A DNA stretch of 64,000 bases from Furcasterigmium furcatum. Lineage: Eukaryota > Ascomycota > Sordariomycetes > Glomerellales > Plectosphaerellaceae. The DNA is taken from contig BCIA01000006.1 of NCBI GenBank assembly GCA_001599815.1, positions 2,978,961-3,042,960 on the forward strand, in the 5' to 3' direction. The notes under the pieces were generated by a model. That model was given only the letters and a program-made list of their open reading frames with translations. It was not told the DNA's origin and did not search any database. The position numbers and the translations under genes are program-made. Within the stretch, counting starts at the first letter, position 1. Every line of letters starts with the position of its first letter. Below, piece by piece: positions 32,911 to 42,816 of the stretch.

Positions 32911-33831
32911 TCATCCTCCTAGGGCCCCAAGTTGCCGAAGCTTGCTGACCATCTCGGCAACATCGGCTACTCGTTGACCAGGTTCTCTCGACGGCGGATC
33001 TGTGGTAAAATATTGGTTAGCAGATCTGTATACCAACAGGGGTGGCAACGGAGCTCACCCATGACCTTAACTACTCTCATGGATCGATGCTCCTCGACTC
33101 CGTAGTCGGCGAGCGTAGTCTTGCTGATCGGCTTCTTCTTCGCTTTCATGATGGCGGGCAGCGCCGCATATCTCGGCTCGTTCAGACGCAGGTCTGCAGT
33201 GATTACCATGGGTAGGTTCGCCTCGAGGGTCTGCGAGCCTCCATCCACCTCCCTCGTGACCCTCACCACCTCCCCTTCGACGGAAACCCGACTGGCCTGC
33301 GTCGCCTGAGGCCAGGCCAGAACCCCGGCCAACAGCTGCCCCGTCTGTCCAAAATCGCTATCGATGGCTTGTTTGCCGAGCAGGACAAGGTTGGACTTTT
33401 CCTTTTGCGCAACCTTAGCGAGGAGCTGGGCGACAGTAAGGGGCTCGAGGGCATCCGCCTGCTCCTCGGTCATGTCGACGTGAATGGCCTTGTCGGCGCC
33501 CATGGCCAGGGCTGTTCGGAGGACTTCCTGGCATTTTGTCGGGCCGGCTGAGATGGCGACGATCTCTTCGACGGGAAGCTTGCGCTCGCGCAGCCGGACC
33601 GCCTCTTCGACGCACAGCTGGTCGAAAGGGTTGATGGAGTGCTTGACGCCGGTTTTCTCGACGCCTTGTAGGTCCTTACGGACGCGTACCTTGACCTGTA
33701 GGACTTTGTCTCAGAAGACTGCGAATGCTGTGCCTCCGTTTCACGAATGGCGGATGGTGGATGGGCGCTTGACTTACGGCGTGGTCGATCACCCTCTTGA
33801 CCGGGACCAGAATGCGAAGACCTCGTGCCAT
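32911..33831 (-). CDS. Electron-transfer flavoprotein beta subunit
   Basis: Three exons on the minus strand (33831-33778, 33695-33059, 32999-32911) give about 259 residues, the usual length. It begins MARGLRILVPVKRVIDHAVKV, followed by INPFDQLCVEEAVRL, the ETF-beta signature region. The characteristic LLGKQAIDSDFGQTGQLLAGVL segment and the recognition loop with PRYAALPAIMKAKKKPI follow. After the last intron the frame closes on PPSREPGQRVADVAEMVSKL, the conserved C-terminus. It forms the mitochondrial ETF heterodimer with the alpha subunit encoded divergently 451 bp away and should accept electrons from the acyl-CoA dehydrogenase of this cluster. It is tail-to-tail with the E1 gene (204 bp). 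Confidence 0.92.
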
Positions 33832-34282
33832 GATGGGCGGCGGAATGTGTTGGAAACTGGGTTGACCCTCACCATCATCAACCTAGATGACAAGTCCATG
33901 GCTACACGCGTGATCCCTTATGACACGGGGCATGGGACTGTTGTTGGCTGCGTCCTAACCCGGGCCACTCGCTCACCTCCAAGTTCCACCCGTGGGAGAA
34001 GCCGACTCGGAGGGCCCGCCCTTGCCGGCCGGCCCGGCACCGGCTATCCAATCGATTCATCCCGGCCAAGATGCCGGTCTCCGGCCCCTCGCTCCGGTTC
34101 GGTGGACGAAGAAGCCGAAGACTGAAGATGCAGTAGAATCATCCTAGATTTGTCTGACTACACGACATGAGGGTCCAAGTAGAGCCCCAGGCCACCAGCT
34201 CGACAGACATGTCTGCCTTTCCTCACCAGGTCGCCGGCCATACCCAATCCCACATGGTCTTTGCGAAGCTTGATTTCTCGTC
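33832..34282. promoter_or_regulatory. Shared divergent promoter of the ETF-beta and ETF-alpha genes
   Basis: The 451 bp between the two start codons must drive both subunits, which would help keep their amounts equal. It is rich in CCGG words; an ACTCGGAG element lies near 34005-34012. No clear TATA box was found. Confidence 0.55.
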
Positions 34283-35504
34283 ATGATTGCCCGTCAGATC
34301 TTCAGGTTCCCGATGCTTTCCTCTGGGCTGAGACGCTGCCTCTCCCATTCAGGAGGACGCGTTGCCGCGATTTCCCGCCGACATGCTTCGACCCTCGTGG
34401 TCCTCGAAGCCAAGGACGGGAAGCTCAGCGCGGACGCCCTGAACTGTGTCACGGCAGCCGCCCGCATCAAGGGACCCATTACAGGCCTCATCGTGGGAAA
34501 CGACATTGATACCGGATCGGGGGCGGCCCGCCAGGCTACACGCATCGGAGAACTCGATGGCGTGTTGATCCCAAGGCAAGGAACATCGCGAGACTATGTA
34601 AGTAGGCCGCCCTCAGCTCTATGTGAATGTGTGAACGTCTCCCCTGACCGTCACCAGAGGCTGTCTGAGTATGCTGCATCCCTCGTCGCGGCAAATGTCA
34701 GAGCAGGCGGGCATACCCACGTCTTGGCCGCCCACTCGGTCTTCGGCAGAGACATCATCCCACGCGCGGCGGCGCTGCTGGGCACGCAGCCAATTACAAA
34801 CGTAGCTGCAATTGAAGGCGAAGAGGGCGACAGTAAGAACCCCATGCTTTACCCACCATGATCAAGAGTGAAGAAGGCTGACGGAAAATGTGTCTCCAGC
34901 GTTCTCACGCCCCATCTACGCAGGCAACGCGGTGATGACTCTGCAGTCCACCGAGGCGATCAAGTTCCTCACCATCCGCGCGTCTTCCTTCCCTGCTGTT
35001 GAAGTCAAGGAGACCGAAACGAAAACAATCAAAGAGGCCACCGAGCCCGAAGATGTGGAACAACTCAATGCCTGCAGATGGGTCAGCGAGGAACTCGTGA
35101 AGAGCGACAGACCCGACCTGGGCACCGCATCCCGCGTAGTTTCCGGCGGCCGCGGTCTGAAGTCGAAGGAGGACTTCGACGCAATCATGATTCCTCTGGC
35201 AGAGAGTCTCGGGGCCGCCGTCGGGGCGTCACGGGCGGCTGTTGATAGTGGTTACGCCGACAACAGCCTCCAGGTCGGCCAGACGGGCGCCGTGGTGGCG
35301 CCGCAGCTCTACTTGGCGGTAGGCATTTCTGGCGCCATCCAGCATCTGGCAGGCATGAAGGATAGCAAGATCATCGCGGCGGTGAACAAGGACCCGGATG
35401 CGCCGATATTTCAGGTTGCCGATGTCGGACTTGTGGGCGATCTGTACGAGCTTGTGCCTGAGTTGACGCGGGAAGTGAACATGAAGGCGGAGGCTGCCCC
35501 CTGA
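34283..35504 (+). CDS. Electron-transfer flavoprotein alpha subunit
   Basis: Three exons (34283-34597, 34658-34832, 34900-35504) give about 364 residues including a presequence (MIARQIFRFPMLSSGLRRCL). The N-terminal domain starts STLVVLEAKDGKLSADALNC. The C-terminal FAD-binding domain contains SGGRGLKSKEDF, then GAAVGASRAAVDSGYADNSL, GQTGAVVAPQLYLAVGISGA and KDPDAPIFQVADVGLVGDLY, all strong ETF-alpha hallmarks. The first intron is 60 nt and stop-free, so retention would insert 20 residues. ETF passes electrons from acyl-CoA dehydrogenases to the ubiquinone pool through ETF-QO, which is not in the window. If the genome also has a housekeeping ETF pair, this is a dedicated copy. Confidence 0.93.
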
Positions 35505-35622
35505 AGGTCGATCCGATTATATAGAGAAGCTTATTCACATCTGTTATGTATTTGTGGTACAGACCGGTCTCAGTCACACATCCAGGACTCCCCTTGCGGC
35601 AAACGAAACCTGCTGGGCTACT

Positions 35623-36726
35623 TCAGTCTGTGTAGTAGCGTCGATATAGCCGTCTTTGCTGCTCAAGCACCATGAGCGTGGTCGCCGTGTGCGGACCTAA
35701 GCGCACAAAGCTCGGAATCCAACCCCTGAATACCCATCGCAACCCTTCTGCCCGTGTCAGCGCCTTCATGATTCCAAGCGCCGAAGCTGCCTCCCTTCCC
35801 GTCGAGCTCATCAGTTGCGTCTTCACGACGTCGATGGGGCTACATAAAGTTGTCGCCAGCAGACTTGCCAGCACTGAAGACAGGAGCTGCGTGGTACTGT
35901 CGTCCCTCATGCCGAATGACCCCGTGAGCCACGCTTTGAATCCGTCGTACGATCCGAGCTGGCAGCTTGTCATAACCGCGGCACGAGCGCAGTTTGGCCC
36001 AACGCCGCGGAAATAGCCTGATATGCCGCTTTCACCGCCAATTCTCGCGAGCGCGTCGAAGACACTGCGGTAGTGCAGCTGTCGACTCGGAGGGAGTGAT
36101 CGATCGTGCTGCATGCGGACGTTGGCGATGTCTGCTGGGTTCCCAACCAAACCACCGGCGGCTCCCGAGAGTGCAGATGCAGCAATTAGGGTTGAAAGGG
36201 TGACTGGCCCCCGAGTAGAAGCTTTCTCCTTGATTCCCTCGTAGATGGCGAATCTAGTCGAGCCATATGTCACTAACGAGAGGGCGACTTAGCAAACATG
36301 CAGGAGGATAATGACAGGGGCAATCTTACACTGCCGCAAGACTCCAGCAGATAGCTGAGGGGGTTTTTATTAGTATTTTGAAACAGTTTTGCATTCGTGT
36401 TGGTAGTATACGTACCCCGTTGTAGAAGCCCCTGGGCCCTTGGGTTCGGAGAAGATCCCATGCGGTGCTCACGACCCCTTGCTTGCTCCCAGCGGTCACT
36501 GTTTGGAGTCTCACTTTGACTGCGAGAAGGGTCTCGTTAACTTGAGCCCAAGACGGCAGTTAGAGGGCGTTTTCTCACCTAAATCTAAGGGGTGTGAGAC
36601 CATGACGGCTAGACAAGACGCAGAGCCGCCAAACCATCGGGGGTAAACCGGTGGCTGCCCTCGCCTCGGACTTGTCTTCGGGGGCACCGAATCAAACAAA
36701 ATTGAGGGGCTTGCTGAACTTTCCAT
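35623..36726 (-). CDS. Mitochondrial carrier, dicarboxylate (DIC) type
   Basis: Four exons on the minus strand (36726-36579, 36519-36416, 36354-36330, 36272-35623) give about 308 residues; one exon is only 25 nt. Three mitochondrial-carrier signatures are seen: SHPLDLVKVRL, GNPADIANVRM and CSPIDVVKTQL. The second, with asparagine before VRM, is typical of the dicarboxylate/oxoglutarate branch of the family, as are the YPRWFGGSAS start and LRQLTYGSTRFAIYE after the tiny exon. It should move a dicarboxylate or similar acid across the inner membrane, fitting a mitochondrial pathway that consumes carboxylic acids. It is tail-to-tail with ETF-alpha (118 bp). Confidence 0.9.
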
Positions 36727-37101
36727 GATGGTGATATATGCAAGTAGGGAATGGCTTGATGCACGCAGTTCCAAGTCAGTGGTAACGGTGTCTGACCCAA
36801 ATCTTCACCTTCAGTCAGTATCAGCGAGCCTGTGCTGTTTTCATGGCAGCCATTTGGCGAGTCGGCATATTGTCTACTAAGTAGACGTTGAGTGCCCGAG
36901 TTCCATGCCTGCCTGGGATAGGTACCCCTAGCTGAGGCTCAACGCACTTGAGATGCCGGACGAGGATAAAGACCCTCGGATGTGACGCCCGAGCCGGACC
37001 CACAGCCCCGGAACGCTCTCCGGAGCGTCTAGCCCGAGACTCGAGCGGCGCTACTGAGTTTCTCTGACTGCAGGGACTTGTCTGTTTGGATTTCCCTGCG
37101 G
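36727..37101. promoter_or_regulatory. Intergenic region upstream of the carrier gene
   Basis: It holds the carrier promoter and the 3' end of the first regulator gene. The 11-mer CCTCGGATGTG occurs at 36974-36984, identical to one upstream of the E2 gene. A near-palindrome with CTCCGGAG at its core lies near 37018-37025 and resembles sites of Zn2Cys6 regulators. Confidence 0.4.
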
Positions 37102-39892
37102 TTAATCGACGCTGTCCCTGCAGTTGAAGTTACTCGCCTGGTTCATGGCAAGGCACGTTTCCAGGGTTTCCCAGTCTGCCAACTCTTCTCCGGTGTAAAA
37201 TCCGGGCTGGAACACCCAAAACAAACCGTTTTCGCCTTCCAACGAGATGTCAGCCAGATCCGCGTTCATCCACAGATCTCCGGGCGCAATCGGTGCTGGG
37301 ATGTTCCCAAGATTGTCCGCAGCCGACACCTCCGTGACGAGGTTGTTTCGATGGACGGAAGAGACATCAGCGTCCCGATAATGGTTCGCCGCGGTCTCAG
37401 GGTTCATATAGCCAAGCTCGAAGGAGAAGTTATCCGTAAGAAAGTCAGCAGCTGGCTCTTCGGCAAGCGGTGCTCCGTCGGCCTGCGGCTCGAGATGAGC
37501 ACACATCTGGTCCATCTCAGCGAGCCTCTTGGCCGCGGCGCGGTTCCCAAGACCGACGAGGTATTCCAGTATGGACCGAGAGCCGTCGATACCGCTCTTT
37601 CCAAGGTTTTTACCGCGGTTGATGACCTCCACGAGCACGAATATGAAGCCGACCGAGAAGACGGCATCCAGGTCGAGAAACGCATTCTTCGCTGGAGGGA
37701 GGATCATGGTCAGCAGATGAAAGAGATACAGCCTCAAATGGCTTGGTGAACACAACACGCACCGATTATTTCCCTCTCTCGAAGCTCGTTCAATATGACA
37801 AGGCTTTTACTCGCAGCCTCAACGCAGATCTCAGCCAGACGTCGCAGTGTCGGACTGAGGTCGTTATAAGCTTCAGAGTCGCCGTCTCCGCTGCTCCGAG
37901 CCATGTAGAGCAAAATCGGTCGGACCGCATGAATAACGGCCTAATGTAAACACGTTACTAACCGAATCTGACGGCTCTATCAGTTGATACAAGCATACCT
38001 GGTGGACAGACAGGTACAATGACGAGCTTGTCCGCGCTGTTTGCTGGTCGACTTCGGCGAACAGTCGACCGGCAATTGTCAGCTGCGAGTCACGTGTACT
38101 CATGTGGTATTCCGCCGGCATGGTGGCCCTGATCTCATGCAGCGAGGTCAAGATGTTTTGAACGTCGTTGATGAAGGAAACCTCGGAGCTGCCATGGCTG
38201 GAGTAGATCGCTGGAAAAAGGTCAGTTGACGGAGAACTTTGCTTTCAGCTTCCCAACTGGACGTACTCCAAGTGATTTGTCCTGTGATTCTGGCTGCTCG
38301 AACGTTCACGGCAATGGCTGCGGCCGATGGGAACCCAAACGCATCGGAGGGCGGGTCAACGGTAACAGCCTTGTCATCGATGCCCATGGGATGGCCGCCT
38401 GCTGCAGCGAGTCTCCTTCGAAAATGGAGTTAGCATTGGTGCCGAACGGCAGCCAAAGATGACGCTACACATACCTCTCTTGCATGTAGACAGACCACCA
38501 CAGCCTGTTGCGGTGGACGGCTTCGGAGCGGGACACGCGCTGTTCGCTGAGCCTTTTGTTGTGAAGATTGTGTGTGATGGCAACTCGCAGGGCCATGCTC
38601 GCCTATTTAATAATCAGTCCATTAGCATTCAATTGCATCATCGTGCCAAAGAGACGACGTACGTATAGATAGGCTTCATCCTTCCGGTCAGCAATCTGGA
38701 GGTACAATGCCGTCAGGGCTATGGTTTCGATGCCCATCAGCCCGTGCTTCTTCGATTCCCCAAGCCGTGGAAGGCGTCGGAGGGCCATGTTGTAGAACGA
38801 GTCGCCAGGTATGCTTGATGATCCGTCAGACTTTGCAAGCAGCAGTCTTCCGATGGCCATGACCAACAGGGCCTCGGTGAACCACATGGACGACAGGGCC
38901 TGTTCCGCCGAAGGGTCGTGATAAAGGCGCGAGAGGTTATCGGAGAATGCACGAACATCGAAGAGCTGCTGGGAGATTCCAACGTGAAGCACCGTAAGCT
39001 CTAGGAGTGTGTTTGCCTCTTCTTCCGTGGGCCAGCCTGGTATCCCGTCGAGGCCTCCCACATCGTTGAACATGGTTGAAGACGCTGCGGCGGGAGTTGT
39101 CTTCGCAGAGCCTGGGTGTGGCCGGGAACCGAGAAGCGTTCTGACCTCCGACCCGAACGCGTCGGTAGAAGACAAGGCGGTTTCGGGTGCCATGGGCGCA
39201 CTGCCAGTTGTCGTCGGAACGGAGGGCGAGATTGGGATCGGGTCAAAGGCAGAGCGACCATTGCTCCGTGTTGAGAAGGACGACCTGGGCGTGGCCAACG
39301 CATGCGGACCGTTTGATACCGGAGACCTCAGTATTGTGCCTGATCCTTGATCCAACTGGGAAGTACTGGTACTGCTTGACACACGGGGGGCTTCCGGCTG
39401 CTGCTGCTGTTGATGCTTTGTGGTTGCACTTGGAGCACACTGCACCTCCTCGGCCGGCTCCGGGAGGTCTGTACCGGTTGGTGTCTCTTCATCGGCATCA
39501 GGTCGCTCTCTATTTGAGCTGTTCTCATATCGAGCCACTTTGGCTTTCAATTCTCGCACTTCCCTGTTGCACAAAGGGTCAGTGGCTTGGCCGAGCGCAG
39601 GAGAGGATGTTGCCATTTGGAGGGACGCAGGACTCAGGACTTACGAGACTGAGAACATCTTGCGCTTCTCGGACGCGTTGAAAAGGCACGTCAGGTTCCG
39701 CTTGCTGCAGTACTTGCACGGCCACTGCCCGTCGCATTTCACCTTCTTCTCGCGACACTTCTGGCACGCGATGACCGCTCGCGCTGCCTCTGTATGCTGG
39801 GGACCGAAGATCCGGCGAGCTCTCGGCCGCGAAGACCTCGGGGATCCGGGAGGTACCGACTCCTCCGAGTCTCGATCCGTTTCCCTCGCCAT
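37102..39892 (-). CDS. Zn2Cys6 transcription factor (regulator 1)
   Basis: Seven exons on the minus strand (39892-39645, 39563-38663, 38602-38475, 38415-38267, 38210-37999, 37940-37763, 37691-37102) close in frame to about 801 residues. The binuclear cluster (CQKCREKKVKCDGQWPCKYC and two more positions) has spacing C-2-C-6-C-5-C-2-C-6-C near residue 42, followed by a short coiled linker (EVRELKAKVARYE). A polar Ser/Thr/Gln-rich stretch leads to the fungal regulator middle-homology domain, with YASMALRVAITHNLH and NRLWWSVYMQERRL. It is transcribed divergently from the lyase gene, 368 bp apart, and very likely controls part of the cluster. Confidence 0.88.
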
Positions 39893-40260
39893 CGCATATG
39901 AATACTGTCGAACAAGCCAAGATGGGATTGAGGGCGAGTCTGGGGTAAGCTGCGGACCCCGCGGGCGAACTCGCAGGTGGCCATTAAAGCATCCGTGCGA
40001 GTCATTCCTGGACCCGTAGCTTTCGCTACCGCTGAGGCTAGTGGTGTGGTAGCGCTCGAGGTCATATAGCCGACTTGCTTCGGGAGCTGGAGCCGCATTT
40101 GCTTCAATGTGCGTGAGCTCTCGGAGAGAGACAAGGTCCCAGTACTATATAGAAACAATCCTTTCGCCATCCTCGTTACTCTTCGAGAAGATGGGCTTAT
40201 TTTTGCTGAGAAGCCCCTCTTGGGACACCTTAAAACGACCAGATCTCCAGGTCGGGCATC
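39893..40260. promoter_or_regulatory. Divergent promoter, regulator 1 / CitE-like lyase
   Basis: The 368 bp contain a TATA-like word (tatatag, near 40146-40152) about 110 bp before the lyase ATG, and a CTCTCGGAGAG element near 40118-40128, which is palindromic around CGG-like half sites. Sharing of this promoter suggests co-regulation or autoregulation. Confidence 0.45.
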
Positions 40261-41330
40261 ATGTCCAGCCCCATGACATTCCTTCGGCGGGCACTCCTAT
40301 ACGGTACGCAAAGCCTAACACCCAACATTCTCGCGAATGGACGACATGCTGAGAGTCGCAAGTGCCCGGTGCATCGCAAAAGATGCTGGCAAAAAGCCAG
40401 GCCCTGAACGTGGACACCATCATCTACGACTTGGAAGATTCCGTCACCCCTGACCTGAAAGCCGATGCCCGCCACCTCGTCGCGCAGCACATTGCCGAAT
40501 CCCCGCGAAGACCAAACAGTGAAGTATCCGTCCGGATCAACGCGGTGGAAACCGGCCTGGCTTTACACGACTTGACATATCTGGTACCTTTCCCGTTGTC
40601 ACCACATCGTCCGAAGACCCGGCTGATGTAGAAATAGATCCAAAAGGCAGGCCGCAATCTAGACACGATCGTAGTGCCGAAGGTACAAAGCAGGGCAGAC
40701 CTGCACTTCATCGCCGATGTCATCCGCCACACGGCGCCCGATCGCGGGCCTCAGAACGGACGACCCCTTCACATCATCGCCCTGATAGAGTCTGCCCTGG
40801 GCCTGTCCAACATACACTCCATCTGCCGCGAGGGACGTTCCCTGGGACTATCAGGCCTCGGCTTCGCCGCCGAGGACTTCGCCGCCGACCTGTCCCTCGC
40901 GCACCTCCCAGACAGGCGAGAGCTCCTCTTCGCCCGCAGCTCGCTGGTCACCGCAGCCCGCGCGCACGGTATCCCCTCCATCATCGACCTCGTCTCGACA
41001 AGCATCCCCTGTGATGCGAAAGGCGAAGCGGACCTCGCGAGCGACAGTACCGAGGGCAGGGCTCTGGGCTTCAACGGAAAGCAATGTATCCACCCTCTCC
41101 AGGTCGGCATCGTGCAGGCAAGATTCTCGCCTTCCGAGGCAGAGCTGGAGTGGGCGGTCAGGGTGGAGGCAGGCGACGCCCAGGCGCAGAAGGAGGGGAA
41201 GGGGGCTTGGAAGCTGGACGGGAAGATGGTCGATATCCCTGTGGTCAAGAAGGCCAATCTGGTGTTGGAGCGAGCGGCAAGGTGCAATATTGAGCTGGAG
41301 GCACTGAGGGAAAAGTGGAAGCTCGGATAA
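40261..41330 (+). CDS. CitE/CLYBL-type acyl-CoA lyase
   Basis: Three exons (40261-40303, 40363-40583, 40647-41330) give about 315 residues, normal for the family. Splicing restores the conserved start LRRALLYVPGASQKML, then YDLEDSVTPDLKADAR. Other hallmarks are IVVPKVQS, the acidic active-site residues in ALIESALGL (about E136) and FAAEDFAADL (about E164/D165), and GFNGKQCIHPLQV. These enzymes (citrate lyase beta, malyl-CoA lyase, citramalyl-CoA lyase) cleave a 3-hydroxyacyl-CoA, usually with Mg2+, into acetyl-CoA or propionyl-CoA plus an oxo acid. Closest by function is probably the mitochondrial citramalyl-CoA lyase CLYBL. A clear long presequence is lacking (MSSPMTFLRR only), so location is uncertain. 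It ends 53 bp from the convergent hydratase gene, its likely partner enzyme. Confidence 0.9.
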
Positions 41331-41383
41331 ATACCAAATATAGAGTTGATGAAGCCTTATATCTGGGTCTTACTCCCCAGGCA

Positions 41384-42581
41384 CTACAAGCTATCACTGG
41401 ATATCTCGCCTGTCATACACACCACACCCTTCTTGTCCACAACAATATCATGTTTGTGCCCGTCCTCGGTGTCCTTCACATCCGCCGTCCTGACGGAATA
41501 GGCCTCCCCTGCATAGATGGGGGACATTGCCCTGTAAGAGATGGACGTGGGCATGGCTCCTTGTGTCCCGTAGTGGTCGCGCCAGTAGTCGAGCATGTTG
41601 ATCAGGTTCAAGGGTCCGTGGACAACTTCACCAGGATGGCCCTCGACATCGCGGGTCCATTCTTGGTTGTAGTGTATCTTGTGACCGTTGAAAGTCAGCG
41701 CGGAGAATCGGAACAGTCCCGTGGGCGACCAGCTCATGTGGCGCAGTGGGCGACCTATCTCGTAGTCAGTTACCGTCACGGGGGGAGAACAGGTGGTCAA
41801 CGGGTACCTTCCGAAATCTCATCTGCCATCCTCGAGGGACTTCGAGGGTCGGCGTCAATCGGCTTCTTGGCCCCTGCAGGGGGTGCTGTAATCTCTGGCT
41901 GGAATATCCATGACCTGTCACACGAGCTGGTCAGCGAGGAACCAGAAGGGGACTTATCCGCATCGCTCACCTCTGGTCGACCAGGCTCAGTCCACCCGGC
42001 CCCCAATACTCCTTCTCGATCTCAACGAGAATCATCTCGCTCCCAGCTCGACTCTTCTTCGCCGATGCCCCGATGAACCGAGTTCGCTCCTCTACTTCAT
42101 CCCCGACTCGCAGGACAGCGGTCTTGTCGCCAGTCCGAGCGGCGCCGGGCCATTGCATGCGTCCGCCGGCCCACATGCGCCGTGTGAAAGGCGCCGGCGA
42201 GTTGAAGGTCCGATCAGTGCCGTCTGCGCCAAGTTCCGACTCGACCCCGTTCGGGGTGAAGTATACGAGATGCCAACCAGGTGGGATGGGCGTTCCGGTG
42301 GCCGGGGCCACGTCGGAGATGTCAGAGCCGCCCAGCTCTCGGCGACCGAGCGTCAGGCTCAGTTTCTGCAGCTGGTTGGCGTCAAGAATTTGTCTGCGAA
42401 CATCGACTCTGTCTCGAAAGGCTGTAGTGAGCTGTTCCACAGCTTGCGGCGCGGTGAGTGCGCTGTTCGACGCAATAGCTCGCGTGGTCGAGAAAGTTCG
42501 CCGTACCGCGGGGCCATAGTTGGCCCACGTGCCGAGGCACCTCACGGGCGGTGTTGATCGCGAAAACAACTTAGAAGACAT
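41384..42581 (-). CDS. Mitochondrial MaoC-type two-domain acyl-CoA hydratase
   Basis: Three exons on the minus strand (42581-41971, 41914-41808, 41754-41384) give about 362 residues. A presequence (MSSKLFSRSTPPVRC, then VRRTFSTTRA) predicts mitochondrial import. The N-terminal half is the FAS1-like dehydratase hot-dog (PPGWHLVYFTP, then WAGGRMQW); the C-terminal hot-dog has the catalytic region RFSALTFNGHKIHYNQEW (H264 and H267) and VVHGPL (H285). This architecture is shared by yeast Htd2-like dehydratases and by bacterial mesaconyl-C4-CoA and itaconyl-CoA hydratases. Next to a CitE-like lyase, hydration of an unsaturated dicarboxylyl-CoA to a 3-hydroxyacyl-CoA is the most consistent function. 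The alternative is the mitochondrial fatty-acid-synthesis dehydratase Htd2; finding another Htd2 elsewhere in the genome would argue against that. Confidence 0.85.
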
Positions 42582-42816
42582 GTTGATGTGTGTGATGCAC
42601 CAGGAACGGTGACAGGACGAGGAAGCATCAATTGTTTCCTGACGTGTTACCCCATCGACCTCAAGAAGGTGGATGTCTCGGTTACTTCTGTCGATCACAT
42701 CGGCTTCTTCGGCCTAGCGGTGGCGGGGTCGACACAGCTACAAGTAGCCGACTTGCACTTGGCCAGCAGCCGGCTGCTGCACCCGAGGCTGGCAGAACCA
42801 AGAAATACTGGGGCAT

